From Sphingobium sp. BYY-5 (GTDB lineage Bacteria > Pseudomonadota > Alphaproteobacteria > Sphingomonadales > Sphingomonadaceae): a stretch of 64,000 bases of DNA. The stretch is from positions 1,007,501 through 1,071,500 of the forward strand of contig NZ_JALEBH010000002.1 of the NCBI RefSeq assembly GCF_022758885.1. Direction: 5' to 3'. A model generated the notes under the pieces. It was not told the origin of the DNA, did not search any database, and saw nothing but the letters and a program-made list of their open reading frames with translations. The position numbers and the translations under genes are program-made. Within the stretch, counting starts at the first letter, position 1; each line of letters starts with the position of its first letter. Below are positions 17,520 to 25,880 of the stretch, piece by piece.

Positions 17520-20042
17520 TCAATCGCCGGTGCGAAGGGCGAGCCGCTTGAGCAATTCCGAACTGGCCAGATAACCGAGCACCAGCAGTGCGATCGCACC
17601 GAGGACGGCAACACTGGGCGACGCGAAGCCAAGCACGCCCGCCCAGGGCAGGAAAGGAAGCACCAATGCCGCCGCGAGACCGGTGAGTGCGGTCATGGTC
17701 AGCGCGACATGCGCACGACTGGTCCATGCCGGACGGACCGTGCGGATCACGAACACGACAAGGATCTGCGTCGCCATTGACTCGATGAACCATGCGGCGC
17801 GGAACGTTGCGACTTCGACATGGAAGGCCCAAAGCAGCAATCCGAACGTCGCGATGTCAAATATCGACGATAGCGGCCCCATGATCGCAGTGAAACGCAC
17901 CAGTGCCGGCATATCCCAGCCATGCGGTCGCGCGAGGTCCGTGTCGTCCGCATCGTCGAACGGGATACCGATCTGCGACATGTCGTAGATGAGATTGTTG
18001 AGCAGCACCTGTACGGCGGTGAGCGGCAGAAAAGGCAGGACAAGCGAGGCCAGCGCCATGGTCAGCATGTTGCCGAAATTGGAACTGGTGCCCATCCGGA
18101 TATATTTCATGATGTTGGCGTAGGTGCGTCGCCCTTCGGCGACACCGTCGGCCAGCACGTTGAGGTCGGGGGCGAGCAGGATCATGTCGGCCGCCTCGCG
18201 CGCCACGTCGGTCGCCCCGTCAACGGACAGGCCGATATCGGCGGCCCGGATCGCCGGCGCATCGTTGATCCCGTCGCCGATGAAGCCGACCGTGTTGCCC
18301 CGCGCGCGCAGCGCGCGAACGATCCGGGTCTTCTGGTCGGGGGTGACACGGGCGAACAAATCCACCGTCTCGACTCGTGCGGCGAGCGCCGGGTCGTTCA
18401 GCTTTGCGATCTCCTCACCCGTCAGCACCCCTTCGACCGGGAGAGCAAGCGCTGCCACCAGATGTTCGACCACCGCCGCCGCATCGCCCGAAATGACCTT
18501 GATCCGAATGCCGGCCGCCTCAAGGCGCGCCACAGCACCGGCCGCGCTCGTCTTGGGCGGATCGGCAAAGACGCAGTAGCCGGCAAAGATGAGCGCGTCG
18601 TCGCCATCGGCACCGATCCGTTCCTGCCTATCCGCTGGCTTCCAGGCGAGCCCGAGCAATCGCAGGCCCTGTGCGGCACGCTCGGCGTGCAAATTCACGA
18701 GCTGTTCCCGCAGCGTTGCATTGAGCGGGACGAGCTTGCCGGATCGATCCTGCGCCTGCTCACACAGGGCGATAAGGGTTTCGGGTGCCCCTTTGACGAT
18801 CTCGATCCGCTCGCCATCACGCTCGGCCAGAACCGAAACGCGCCGCCGTTCGAAATCGAAGGGCCGCTCGTCCAGCTTGTGCCAGCCAGCGATCCGCTCG
18901 GCCGTCGCATGCTGCAGCAGCGCCTCGTCGAGCGGGCTTTTCAGGCCGGTCTCGAAGCGGGCATTGACCGCCGCCAATTCTGCCACGCGATCGTCATCTT
19001 CGCCGTCGATTCCGGGATGTCCGACCAATGTGATATGCGCTTCGGTCAGGGTTCCCGTCTTGTCGGTGCACAGGATGTCCATCTGGCCGAGATCGTGGAT
19101 CGCCGACAGCCGCTTCACGACCACCTTCGCCGCGGCCATGCGTTGCGCGCCCCGTGCGAGCGAGACTGTCATGATCATCGGCAGCAGTTCCGGGGTCAGG
19201 CCTACCGCCAGCGCCATGGCGAACAGGAAGGACTGAAGCGGCTGCCGGCCCAGCGCCAGATGTGCGAGCAGTACGAACAGCACCAGGAAAATGGTGAGTC
19301 GCGCAATCAGGATACCGAGCTTGTGGATGCCACGCTCGAACGCCGTCGGCGGCTCGGTCCCGGACAAGGAAGCCGCGATCGCACCGAAGCGGGTGCGTGC
19401 GCCGGTCTCGACGACAAGCATCGTCGCGGTGCCGCCGATCAGCGAGGTACCATGGAACAATGCGTTGCGGGCTTCAGCCGGTATCGTCGCGGTCGCGACG
19501 GGATCGACCTGTTTCTCAACCGGATAGGGCTCGCCCGTCAGCAGGGCTTCGTTGACCTGTGCGCCATTGACCACCAGCGCGATGCCGTCGGCCGGCACCA
19601 GGTCGCCGGCAGCCAGCAGGATGACGTCGCCGGCCACGATGTCGGCGACGGGCACCTCGATAGTCTGTCTACCGCGCAGTGTGGTGGCATGGAGCGCAAT
19701 CGAACGCTTGAGTGCTTCGGCGGTGGCCTCGGCTCGGTGCTCCTGCACCATGTCGAGCGCGGTCGACAGGATCACCACGGCCACGATGATCGCGAAGCTC
19801 GCCACATCACCCGTCACCCCCGCAATGGCTGCGGCGACAAGAAGTATGGCGACCAGGGGATTGGCAAGTCGCCGGAGAAGGTCAAGCAACAGGTGCCGTT
19901 TCCGAGCACCCGCTAGCGCGTTGGGACCGTCGCGCTCCAATCGCGCTGCGGCTTCCTCGACCGTCAAGCCTTCGCGCGACGCGCCGAGGCGTTCAAGGGT
20001 TTCGTCGAGCGTGACCTGCCAGAAGGCGATGGGATCGCTCAT
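17520..20042 (-). CDS. mgtA: Magnesium-translocating P-type ATPase (MgtA/MgtB type)
   Basis: 840 residues. In order: an N-terminal cation-ATPase domain, actuator loop LLTGEPYPVEKQ, membrane helix with GLTPELLPMIMTVSLARGA, phosphorylation motif CTDKTGTLTEAHI, hinge GDGINDAPAIRAADIGLSVDGATDVAREAADMILL, and C-terminal helices with NNLIYDMSQIGIPFDD. The LTPELLPMI and NNLIYDMSQ patches are the signature of MgtA/MgtB, which import Mg2+ at the inner membrane. ATG 20042 is chosen because the 27 codons before it are atypical. The first P-type ATPase in the window (2956) has PEEFP instead and is a different subfamily. A strong hairpin lies 168-216 nt upstream and could be in its leader. Confidence 0.87.
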   Translation of the reverse strand: MSDPIAFWQVTLDETLERLGASREGLTVEEAAARLERDGPNALAGARKRHLLLDLLRRLANPLVAILLVAAAIAGVTGDVASFAIIVAVVILSTALDMVQEHRAEATAEALKRSIALHATTLRGRQTIEVPVADIVAGDVILLAAGDLVPADGIALVVNGAQVNEALLTGEPYPVEKQVDPVATATIPAEARNALFHGTSLIGGTATMLVVETGARTRFGAIAASLSGTEPPTAFERGIHKLGILIARLTIFLVLFVLLAHLALGRQPLQSFLFAMALAVGLTPELLPMIMTVSLARGAQRMAAAKVVVKRLSAIHDLGQMDILCTDKTGTLTEAHITLVGHPGIDGEDDDRVAELAAVNARFETGLKSPLDEALLQHATAERIAGWHKLDERPFDFERRRVSVLAERDGERIEIVKGAPETLIALCEQAQDRSGKLVPLNATLREQLVNLHAERAAQGLRLLGLAWKPADRQERIGADGDDALIFAGYCVFADPPKTSAAGAVARLEAAGIRIKVISGDAAAVVEHLVAALALPVEGVLTGEEIAKLNDPALAARVETVDLFARVTPDQKTRIVRALRARGNTVGFIGDGINDAPAIRAADIGLSVDGATDVAREAADMILLAPDLNVLADGVAEGRRTYANIMKYIRMGTSSNFGNMLTMALASLVLPFLPLTAVQVLLNNLIYDMSQIGIPFDDADDTDLARPHGWDMPALVRFTAIMGPLSSIFDIATFGLLLWAFHVEVATFRAAWFIESMATQILVVFVIRTVRPAWTSRAHVALTMTALTGLAAALVLPFLPWAGVLGFASPSVAVLGAIALLVLGYLASSELLKRLALRTGD

Positions 20043-20209
20043 GGGCGTTTTTGCCCGGGGATCCTGACCCGCCCCTCCGCGAATGGGCGATCGAATTGAC
20101 CCGCTGGGTCGAGCATGTCGCATCCTTCCAGGGTCAGTCAGGAAGACCCGCGGTTATTTCGGCACCGTCGAAGCAGGTGGCCAATCGAGGCACGATTGTG
20201 CACAGAGTC

Positions 20210-20258
20210 CCTTGCGCGTCCGGCCGGTGTACACTGACCACCGGCCCGACGCGCAAGG
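20210..20258. repeat. 20-bp-arm inverted repeat between the usp and mgtA genes
   Basis: The left arm 20210-20229 (CCTTGCGCGTCCGGCCGGTG) and right arm 20239-20258 are complementary at 19 of 20 positions around a 9-nt loop. There is no T run on either side, so it is not a classic terminator. On the minus strand it falls 14 nt after the usp stop and 168 nt before mgtA. It could be an RNA end-protecting hairpin, an attenuator in the mgtA leader, or a protein site. Confidence 0.7.
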
Positions 20259-20271
20259 TGATGCGAACGGG

Positions 20272-21072
20272 TCAGTGACCCAGTATCATTGGCAGCTTGC
20301 TGTTGTTGAGCATGCGCTTTGTCACGCCGCCGAATGTCTCCATCAGGCGGCCATGGCTGTAGGCCCCCATCATCACATAGTCGGCATGCCATAGCCGCGC
20401 CTCCTCGGCGATGATCTGGTCCGCCGCATGAAGGCCGTCATCAATGATCCGAACGCTGGCATGGATGCCATGGCGCGACAGATATTCGGCTGCTTCAGTC
20501 GGTTCGATCTTCTCGGCACCATCGCGTGTCATGAAGATTTCGACTTCCGATGCCAGCCGGAGAAGCGGGACGCAGGCACGCATCGTTGCCGCCGCGGAAG
20601 ACTGACCGTCCCACGCGACAAGCACGCGGCCACTGACGTTGAACCGCGGCAGGTTCTCGGGAACCGCGACAACCACCGTGCGGGTATGCATCAGGATCCG
20701 GCTGGCGATCGTGCGCATGTCCGGCAGGGGATAATCGTCGAGCGCGCGGTTGAGCACGATCAGGTCGGCAAGTGTCGCCGCATCCTCGATGCAGCCTGCG
20801 ATGTCACCCGTCGCGTCGATCCAACTCCAGCTTACATCCTCCTGGGCCAGGCGGGTCGTCAGCGTAGTTTTATTCTTCGCCTCACTCTCCCGTTCATCGG
20901 ACAGGATGGCCGCCTCCCCGAAGCCGACATAGAGATCGCCCGCAATCATCGGGTAAGGCGTCACGTCGAGACAGGTCAGATGGCCGCCAAGCGCCCGGGT
21001 CAAATCGAGCGCCGCCTGCAGCCGCGCCTCCTGTCCTTCGTCGTCATGCACCAGCAAAAGAATATTCTTCAT
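20272..21072 (-). CDS. Universal stress protein, tandem-domain type
   Basis: 266 residues. The N-terminal half begins MKNILLLVHDD, the USP beta-strand start. The C-terminal half has VLVAWDGQSSAAATMRACVPLL and MMGAYSHGRLMETFGGVTKRMLNNSKLPMIL, which match the ATP-loop G-2x-G-9x-G-(S/T)-like pattern (GAYSHGR...GGVTKRML). ATG 21072 is used; an upstream ATG 25 codons earlier is poorly placed. It is cytoplasmic, and in alphaproteobacteria such USPs are often induced at low oxygen. It is followed by mgtA, and a terminator separates it from the BON gene upstream. Confidence 0.87.
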   Translation of the reverse strand: MKNILLLVHDDEGQEARLQAALDLTRALGGHLTCLDVTPYPMIAGDLYVGFGEAAILSDERESEAKNKTTLTTRLAQEDVSWSWIDATGDIAGCIEDAATLADLIVLNRALDDYPLPDMRTIASRILMHTRTVVVAVPENLPRFNVSGRVLVAWDGQSSAAATMRACVPLLRLASEVEIFMTRDGAEKIEPTEAAEYLSRHGIHASVRIIDDGLHAADQIIAEEARLWHADYVMMGAYSHGRLMETFGGVTKRMLNNSKLPMILGH

Positions 21073-21143
21073 GGTCGCCTCCATCGTTGCAAGGCTCACG
21101 CTATTGCCCCGGCCATTTGGTCGATATGCGTGATGATACGGAT

Positions 21144-21175
21144 GCAAAAACGGCCGCCCGATTACTCGGGCGGCC
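21144..21175 (-). terminator. Rho-independent terminator after the BON-domain gene
   Basis: A perfect 10-bp stem (GGCCGCCCGA / TCGGGCGGCC, 21152-21175) with a 4-nt loop is followed on the minus strand by GTTTTTGC. It lies 26 nt after the BON gene stop and ends that operon before the usp promoter. Confidence 0.9.
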
Positions 21176-21200
21176 AGTTAACTGAGCTGGGTCGCGAGGC

Positions 21201-21857
21201 TCAGAAGGCAACGATGATATTGTCCTCGATCCTGGTGACGCCCGGTGCCGCCCAGGCTGCGCGCTCGGCGATGCCCCGCTCGTTCCAGGCCTTGACCCTT
21301 CCGCCGAGCCGCACCGTGCCGCCATCGGTGACGACCGTGACCGATCCCGCATCGAGGTTGGCCTGCCGCTTGAAGGCCTCCATGATCCGGTCCTTGATAT
21401 CGGACGCGATAGGCAGCTTTTTCACCTCGAGCAGGTTGTTGACCCCGATGACGCCCGTGACCCGGCCTGCGGCCTTGCGGGCCTCGTCGCGCTGGTAGAA
21501 CCAGTCGACCGTGCCGGTCAGCGTCACCCAGCCATGCTCCACCTTTACCTTGATCTGGTCGTCGGGGACCCAGACGTTCCAGGAGAACAGGTCGAGGATG
21601 CGCTTGGCGATTTCATGGTCCGCGGTCTTGGGATCGGAGGCGAAACGCACCTTGATTTCCTCGGCGATCGCCTTGACGCCGGCGACGCGGCGGGTCGCTT
21701 TCTCGGCCGCCATCTTCTCCGGATAGGATTTGACGAAGCCGGAAAGGGTGACGACGCCGTCATTCACGGCGACGCCGATATCGGCGTGATCGACGCTCGG
21801 TTCCCATTCCAGCTCGGCCATCACATCATGCTGCAACTGGCTGTCGGATTTCTTCAT
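21201..21857 (-). CDS. BON-domain protein (three BON modules)
   Basis: 218 residues with three repeats of the BON pattern, at about 1-75, 78-145 and 146-218. Each has a helix then V-x-G-x-V-T-L-x-G (GVVTLSGFVKS, GWVTLTGTVDW, GTVRLGGRVKA) and a final helix plus I/V-N-strand (VNNLLEV, IEDNIIV). There is no signal peptide, so unlike OsmY it is probably cytoplasmic. BON domains are thought to bind phospholipids or other ligands. Its start overlaps the end of the upstream kinase-like gene by 32 nt, so the two are coupled. A terminator follows it. Confidence 0.85.
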   Translation of the reverse strand: MKKSDSQLQHDVMAELEWEPSVDHADIGVAVNDGVVTLSGFVKSYPEKMAAEKATRRVAGVKAIAEEIKVRFASDPKTADHEIAKRILDLFSWNVWVPDDQIKVKVEHGWVTLTGTVDWFYQRDEARKAAGRVTGVIGVNNLLEVKKLPIASDIKDRIMEAFKRQANLDAGSVTVVTDGGTVRLGGRVKAWNERGIAERAAWAAPGVTRIEDNIIVAF

Positions 21858-22581
21858 CGGTCTTCTCCTTCATGGTGAGGGGGAGGCGCCCGTTCCGGGC
21901 ACCGGGCTCGCCCGCGGCCAGTTTCAGGACCGTCGGCAAGTTCAGGGAAATCGTCGTGCCGGCACCAGGGCGGCTCTGGATCAAGAAATGGCCATGCGCC
22001 CCGCGCATGAACTGCTGCACGCGGCAGAGCCCGGTCCCGTGTGCGCGACCGGCGTCAACGCTGCGGCGCGCCTGCTCGAGCTTGGCCCGGGACATACCGC
22101 GTCCATCGTCGGCGACCAGTATCCAGATCCGCGAGCCGATCCGCCGCGTGCGAATGACGACCGTGCTGGCATCGGCTGCACCTGCGTTGGCGACAAGCTC
22201 GAGAATCGCCGCATCGAAGTCGGTGGGGACAAGTCTGACTTGGGAAACCGGGCTTTCAAGCTCGAGATCGACCTCGATGCTGGGGCCGGCGAGCGCCCGG
22301 ATCATCGACGCCAGACCCAAAATCCTGGTATTCACGTCCATCGACTTGCGACCACCCGCGCCACGGCTGCCGGAAAGCAACCCGGTCGTCAGCTCGCCAC
22401 CCCGGATCGCCGCGTCTTCGATAGCCTCGAGCAGCGCGATGCGCTGAGACCGGCCGGGGTCGCGCTCGAGCACATGCTTGGCCGAAGCCACGACCCCGAA
22501 CAGATTGCGGAGATCATGGATCGTGCCGCGTTGCGGGTAGCTGGTTGAGATTGGGGTCGGTTCGATCTGGATTGGCATCAT
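21826..22581 (-). CDS. Histidine-kinase-like ATPase (sensor-less)
   Basis: About 252 residues from two adjacent ATGs at 22581/22578, preceded by GGGAG. The H-box is GTIHDLRNLFGVVASAKHV (HDLRN). The HATPase_c part has ELVANAGAADAS (N-box variant, Ala for the usual Asn-Ala), VADDGRGMS (G1) and HGTGLCRVQQFMRGAHGH. No sensor, membrane helix or receiver is seen, so its signal must come from a partner. It resembles the kinase half of hybrid PAS kinases. It overlaps the BON gene by 32 nt, an unusually long overlap that favours joint expression. No cognate regulator is adjacent; FixJ-type proteins at 8-9 kb are possible partners. Confidence 0.72.
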   Translation of the reverse strand: MMPIQIEPTPISTSYPQRGTIHDLRNLFGVVASAKHVLERDPGRSQRIALLEAIEDAAIRGGELTTGLLSGSRGAGGRKSMDVNTRILGLASMIRALAGPSIEVDLELESPVSQVRLVPTDFDAAILELVANAGAADASTVVIRTRRIGSRIWILVADDGRGMSRAKLEQARRSVDAGRAHGTGLCRVQQFMRGAHGHFLIQSRPGAGTTISLNLPTVLKLAAGEPGARNGRLPLTMKEKTDEEIRQPVAA

Positions 22582-22663
22582 GCTCTCCCAAGGCTGTCGA
22601 GCCTTGTTGTGGAGCGCCGGGCGACGGCCCCATATTCGCAAACTCCCGTAAGGGTCCGGCACA

Positions 22664-23398
22664 TCAGCCCATATGCTGCCCCCCATTCACGTCGATCGTC
22701 GCGCCCGTGATGAAACCCGCATCCTCCGCCACCAGAAAGGCGACGCACCGCGCAATCTCGGCTGGCGCGGCCAGACGCCCGACCGGGATCTTCGCGATGA
22801 TCGAAGGCAGGATATCCGCCGGGATGACGCGGACCATCTCGGTATCGGTATAGCCGGGCGCGATCGCATTGACCGTGACGCCTGCATGGGCGCCCTCAAG
22901 GGCGAGCGCCTTGGTGAAACCCAGGATGCCAGCCTTCGACGCGGCATAGTTTGTCTGACCGAACTGGCCGGCTTCGCCATTCACCGAGGATATGTTGACG
23001 ATCCTGCCCCACTTGCGGACGCGCATGGCCTGGAACACCGACCGGGCCATGTTGAAGCAGCCGGTCAGATTGGTGTCGAGAACCGCTTGCCAGTTCTCGG
23101 GGGACAGTTTCGCCAGGCTGGCGTCGCGAGTGATGCCGGCATTGTTGACCAATATGTCTATGGGGCCAAGCGCGGCTTCGACTGCGGCGACTCCCGTCGT
23201 ACAGGCTTCGTGGTCCGCTACCGACCAGCGCCAGCTCCTGATGCCTGTTCGCCGGGTGAACGCGGCAGCGCGATCTTCGGCGCCGCAGAAATTGGCGGCG
23301 ACCCGATAGCCCAGCGTTGCGAGGGTCTCGCATGTCGCGGCGCCGATACCAGCCGTCCCGCCCGTCACCAGCGCGACGCGCACCTGTGTTGTCGTCAT
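22664..23398 (-). CDS. phaB: Acetoacetyl-CoA reductase (NADPH)
   Basis: 244 residues, short-chain dehydrogenase fold. Cofactor motif VTGGTAGIGAA (12-22), NNAG, catalytic S in NISSVNGEAGQFGQTNYAASKAG with Y and K in the YAASK motif, and the PhaB-typical VNAIAPGYTDTEMV. It reduces acetoacetyl-CoA to (R)-3-hydroxybutyryl-CoA, the monomer for PhaC. ATG 23398; upstream in-frame ATGs overlap the previous gene and are atypical. It is the last gene of a probable operon with the alcohol dehydrogenase and the 208-residue membrane protein. Its end lies about 80 bp before the start of the kinase-like gene. Confidence 0.9.
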   Translation of the reverse strand: MTTTQVRVALVTGGTAGIGAATCETLATLGYRVAANFCGAEDRAAAFTRRTGIRSWRWSVADHEACTTGVAAVEAALGPIDILVNNAGITRDASLAKLSPENWQAVLDTNLTGCFNMARSVFQAMRVRKWGRIVNISSVNGEAGQFGQTNYAASKAGILGFTKALALEGAHAGVTVNAIAPGYTDTEMVRVIPADILPSIIAKIPVGRLAAPAEIARCVAFLVAEDAGFITGATIDVNGGQHMG

Positions 23399-23459
23399 GA
23401 TCCTGTCTCCGCACAGCATTGTCCGGAGCGGAGATGCTCCTGCCAGGGGCCTGCGGTCG

Positions 23460-24086
23460 TTACGCAATGTCCCGGACGGACGGATGTTCGTCCGGGACAT
23501 CGCTGGACACCTGCAACCGGTCGCGAAACTCCTCGAGACGGCCGCGATAGCCTTCGGCGTCGCCATATTCGAGGAACGAGATGTAGCGGTCGTGCGGGGT
23601 GGGAATGCGGAGCGCGTGCTTGATCGGACACCAATATTGCTCGGTGCGGCTGGCGACTTCGCGGACATAGGCGATGACGCCATTGCCATAGCCGCAAAAG
23701 GAGCAGTTCAGCGCCTCGATCCAGTTGAGGTAGCCGAGTTGGCTCCTGTCGAGCGCGATATAGTCCGCCCGCCTGACTCTCGGGATCGAATAGGCACGAA
23801 AGCAGATCGCCTGGTACAGGCTCGTCCAGAGATCGATCAGCACCAGCGGGATGATCATCGAATAGATGATGGGTGCCGAGACCACGGACCCGATGGCGGA
23901 CCGAGCAAGGAAGTGGGCTACACTGGTCCGCAGCGCGCGCTGCTCGGCAACAAGCCCCTGCTCGAACTGCACGAGCCTGCCTTTCACCGCCCAGCCGAGC
24001 ACCTTGCGGCGATGCTCGATCTCACGATCCAGATCCGTCTGGAGCCGGACGATTTCGTGCGCCAGCTCTTCCATGCGCTTGGTCAC
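23460..24086 (-). CDS. Conserved membrane protein of unknown function in PHB operon
   Basis: 208 residues. An N-terminal coiled-coil-like helix (MEELAHEIVRLQTDLDREIEHRRKVLGW) is followed by a hydrophobic stretch (IGSVVSAPIIYSMIIPLVLIDLWTSLYQAICF, probably 1-2 membrane helices). A cytoplasmic part with YIALDRSQLGYLNWIEALNCSFCGYGNG and YWCPIKHA follows, so Cys pairs (CSFC, and a lone C in YWCPIKH) could bind metal or heme. I do not recognise a named family. The start overlaps the stop of the dehydrogenase gene by 4 nt (ATGA). Its place between an alcohol dehydrogenase and phaB suggests a redox or PHB-linked role, but this is inference. Confidence 0.75.
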   Translation of the reverse strand: MTKRMEELAHEIVRLQTDLDREIEHRRKVLGWAVKGRLVQFEQGLVAEQRALRTSVAHFLARSAIGSVVSAPIIYSMIIPLVLIDLWTSLYQAICFRAYSIPRVRRADYIALDRSQLGYLNWIEALNCSFCGYGNGVIAYVREVASRTEQYWCPIKHALRIPTPHDRYISFLEYGDAEGYRGRLEEFRDRLQVSSDVPDEHPSVRDIA

Positions 24087-25120
24087 GGCGCGATCAGTAC
24101 CTTCAGCGCCTGCGTCTCTGACGCGCGGCTGAATATGTCATAGGCTTCGAGTATATTCTCGAGACTGAAACGATGCGTGATGAGCTGGGCTGGCTCAAGC
24201 TTCGAGCCCATCACTGTTTTCAGTAGCATCGGCGTCGTCACCGTATCGACGAGCCGGGTCGTGATGGTGATATTCTTCGACCAGAGCATTTCCAGATGCA
24301 GGTCCGCCTTGGCTCCATGCACACCGACATTGGCGATGGTTCCCCCGGCGGCCACCAGGGCCTGACAGAGTTCGAAGGTCGTCGGCACGCCGACCGCCTC
24401 GATCGCGGTATCGACGCCCCGACCATCCGTGACGGCCATGATGGCGGCAACCGGATCCTCGGCCTTGCTGTTGATGATGTGGGTGGCTCCGAACCGCTGT
24501 GCCGTCGCAAGCCGATTGTCGTCGAGATCGACCATGATGATCTGGGCAGGCGAATAAAATTGTGCGGTGAGCAGCGCCGCCAGCCCGATCGGACCCGAGC
24601 CGACGATCGCGACGCTGCCTCCGGGTTGGACCTTGCCATTGAGGACGCCGCATTCGAAGCCGGTCGGCAGGATATCGCTCAGCATCACGAGAGCTTCTTC
24701 GTCGGCACCTTGCGGGATCGGATAGAGGCTAGTGTCGGCATGCGGAATACGGACGAATTCCGCTTGCGTCCCGTCGATCGCGTTGCCGAGGATCCATCCA
24801 CCGGTGGTGCAATGCGAATACATGCCGCGGCGGCAATGATCGCAACGACCACAGGCTGTGATGCACGAGATCAGCACATGATCGCCCGGCTTGAAGGTCG
24901 AAACTGCGGCACCCACGGCTTCGACGATACCCACGCCTTCATGTCCGAGTACACGTCCGGGCTGGCAGGTCGGCACATCGCCCTTGAGGATATGGAGGTC
25001 GGTGCCACAAATCGTGGTGTGCGTGACGCGGACGATGGCATCGCCGGCATCCTTGATGTCGGGCTTGGGATGGTCGTCGAGGCTCTTCTGCCCGGGGCCG
25101 TGATAGATCAGCGCTTTCAT
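24083..25120 (-). CDS. Zinc-dependent alcohol dehydrogenase
   Basis: 345 residues, medium-chain dehydrogenase. The catalytic zinc ligands are C in TTICGTDLH, H/E in LGHEGVG and a later Cys. The structural zinc site is the four-Cys CGRCDHCRRGMYSHC. The NAD(H) fold has GSGPIGLAALLTA. ATG 25120 follows ordinary spacing; upstream in-frame codons are in the promoter. It is the first gene of the operon with the membrane protein and phaB. In low-oxygen metabolism it could reoxidise NADH on small aldehydes, but the substrate is not known. TCCGTAGATTCACGG lies about 75 bp upstream as a possible operator. Confidence 0.87.
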   Translation of the reverse strand: MKALIYHGPGQKSLDDHPKPDIKDAGDAIVRVTHTTICGTDLHILKGDVPTCQPGRVLGHEGVGIVEAVGAAVSTFKPGDHVLISCITACGRCDHCRRGMYSHCTTGGWILGNAIDGTQAEFVRIPHADTSLYPIPQGADEEALVMLSDILPTGFECGVLNGKVQPGGSVAIVGSGPIGLAALLTAQFYSPAQIIMVDLDDNRLATAQRFGATHIINSKAEDPVAAIMAVTDGRGVDTAIEAVGVPTTFELCQALVAAGGTIANVGVHGAKADLHLEMLWSKNITITTRLVDTVTTPMLLKTVMGSKLEPAQLITHRFSLENILEAYDIFSRASETQALKVLIAP

Positions 25121-25278
25121 GTCGCGTCTCCGCATGCTGCCCTGTCGAAGGGCGTTGTGCTCGCGGTGATGGCGCCTCCGCCATTCCGGACAAATCCGTA
25201 GATTCACGGACGGCGACGCGGTCCCAGCAGATCTATCATCACGCCCATCGACCAATTCCCGCGGGAAAGGACTTCGCA

Positions 25279-25842
25279 GTGATCACACCTGCCATGCGAC
25301 AGGCGCGCGCGTTGCCGACGATCGAAACACGGACCCGGGTCTGTTTCGTCGGCGTCGGCACAGCGCTCGCGCTATTGGGCCTGACCACCTCGGTTACCCT
25401 TGTTTTCGCAACGATGACGGCGACCTGTGCGATAGGCGCCATGATGTTCGCCGGCGGGATCGTCCAGTGGGTCTACGCCTTCGGTGCGCGGAGCCGTGGC
25501 TGGATCGTCTTCTGGATCGTCTCCGGCCTGCTCTATCTCGCGGCTACGGCTTTGGTGATCTGTAGTCCGCTGTTTGCCGCCGGATTCCTGACACTCTTTC
25601 TGGCGTTCCCTCTCGGAGCCTCCGGACTCGCGCGCATCAGGATAGCGCTGGGCTGGCGCAACCAAGGCTGGGGCGGGATGCTTGCCTCGGGTATCGTGAG
25701 CATCGCCGCTGCACTGGTGATCGCGCTCGGATGGCCAATCAACGCCGCCTGGATGCGGGGCCTGCTGCTCACCATTGATCTGTCGTTCCAGGGTGTCATG
25801 TTGATGCTTATCGGCTTCACCCTTCCCGACGCGGGCGATTGA
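25279..25842 (+). CDS. HdeD-family membrane protein (DUF308)
   Basis: 187 residues with six predicted membrane helices and the DUF308 repeats (MFAGGIVQWVYAFGARSRGW, ASGLARIRIALGWRNQGWGGMLASGIVSI). This is the HdeD acid-resistance family, whose exact activity is not known. The ATG at 25279 has GGAAAGGACTTCGCAGTG upstream. It is divergent from the alcohol dehydrogenase, and its end nearly touches the next dehydrogenase gene. Stress-inducible by analogy. Confidence 0.82.
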   Translation: MITPAMRQARALPTIETRTRVCFVGVGTALALLGLTTSVTLVFATMTATCAIGAMMFAGGIVQWVYAFGARSRGWIVFWIVSGLLYLAATALVICSPLFAAGFLTLFLAFPLGASGLARIRIALGWRNQGWGGMLASGIVSIAAALVIALGWPINAAWMRGLLLTIDLSFQGVMLMLIGFTLPDAGD

Positions 25843-25880
25843 TCCATGATGTCAGCCATCGGGTCGGGCAGGATCACGAC

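Noticed and set aside
17922..19916. 664-codon frame antisense to mgtA
   Set aside because: Shadow of the Mg ATPase.
20096..20112. TTGACCCGCTGGGTCGA as an FNR/FixK box upstream of mgtA
   Set aside because: The spacing does not fit TTGAT-N4-ATCAA; the dyad GACCC-GCT-GGGTC is short and can be chance.
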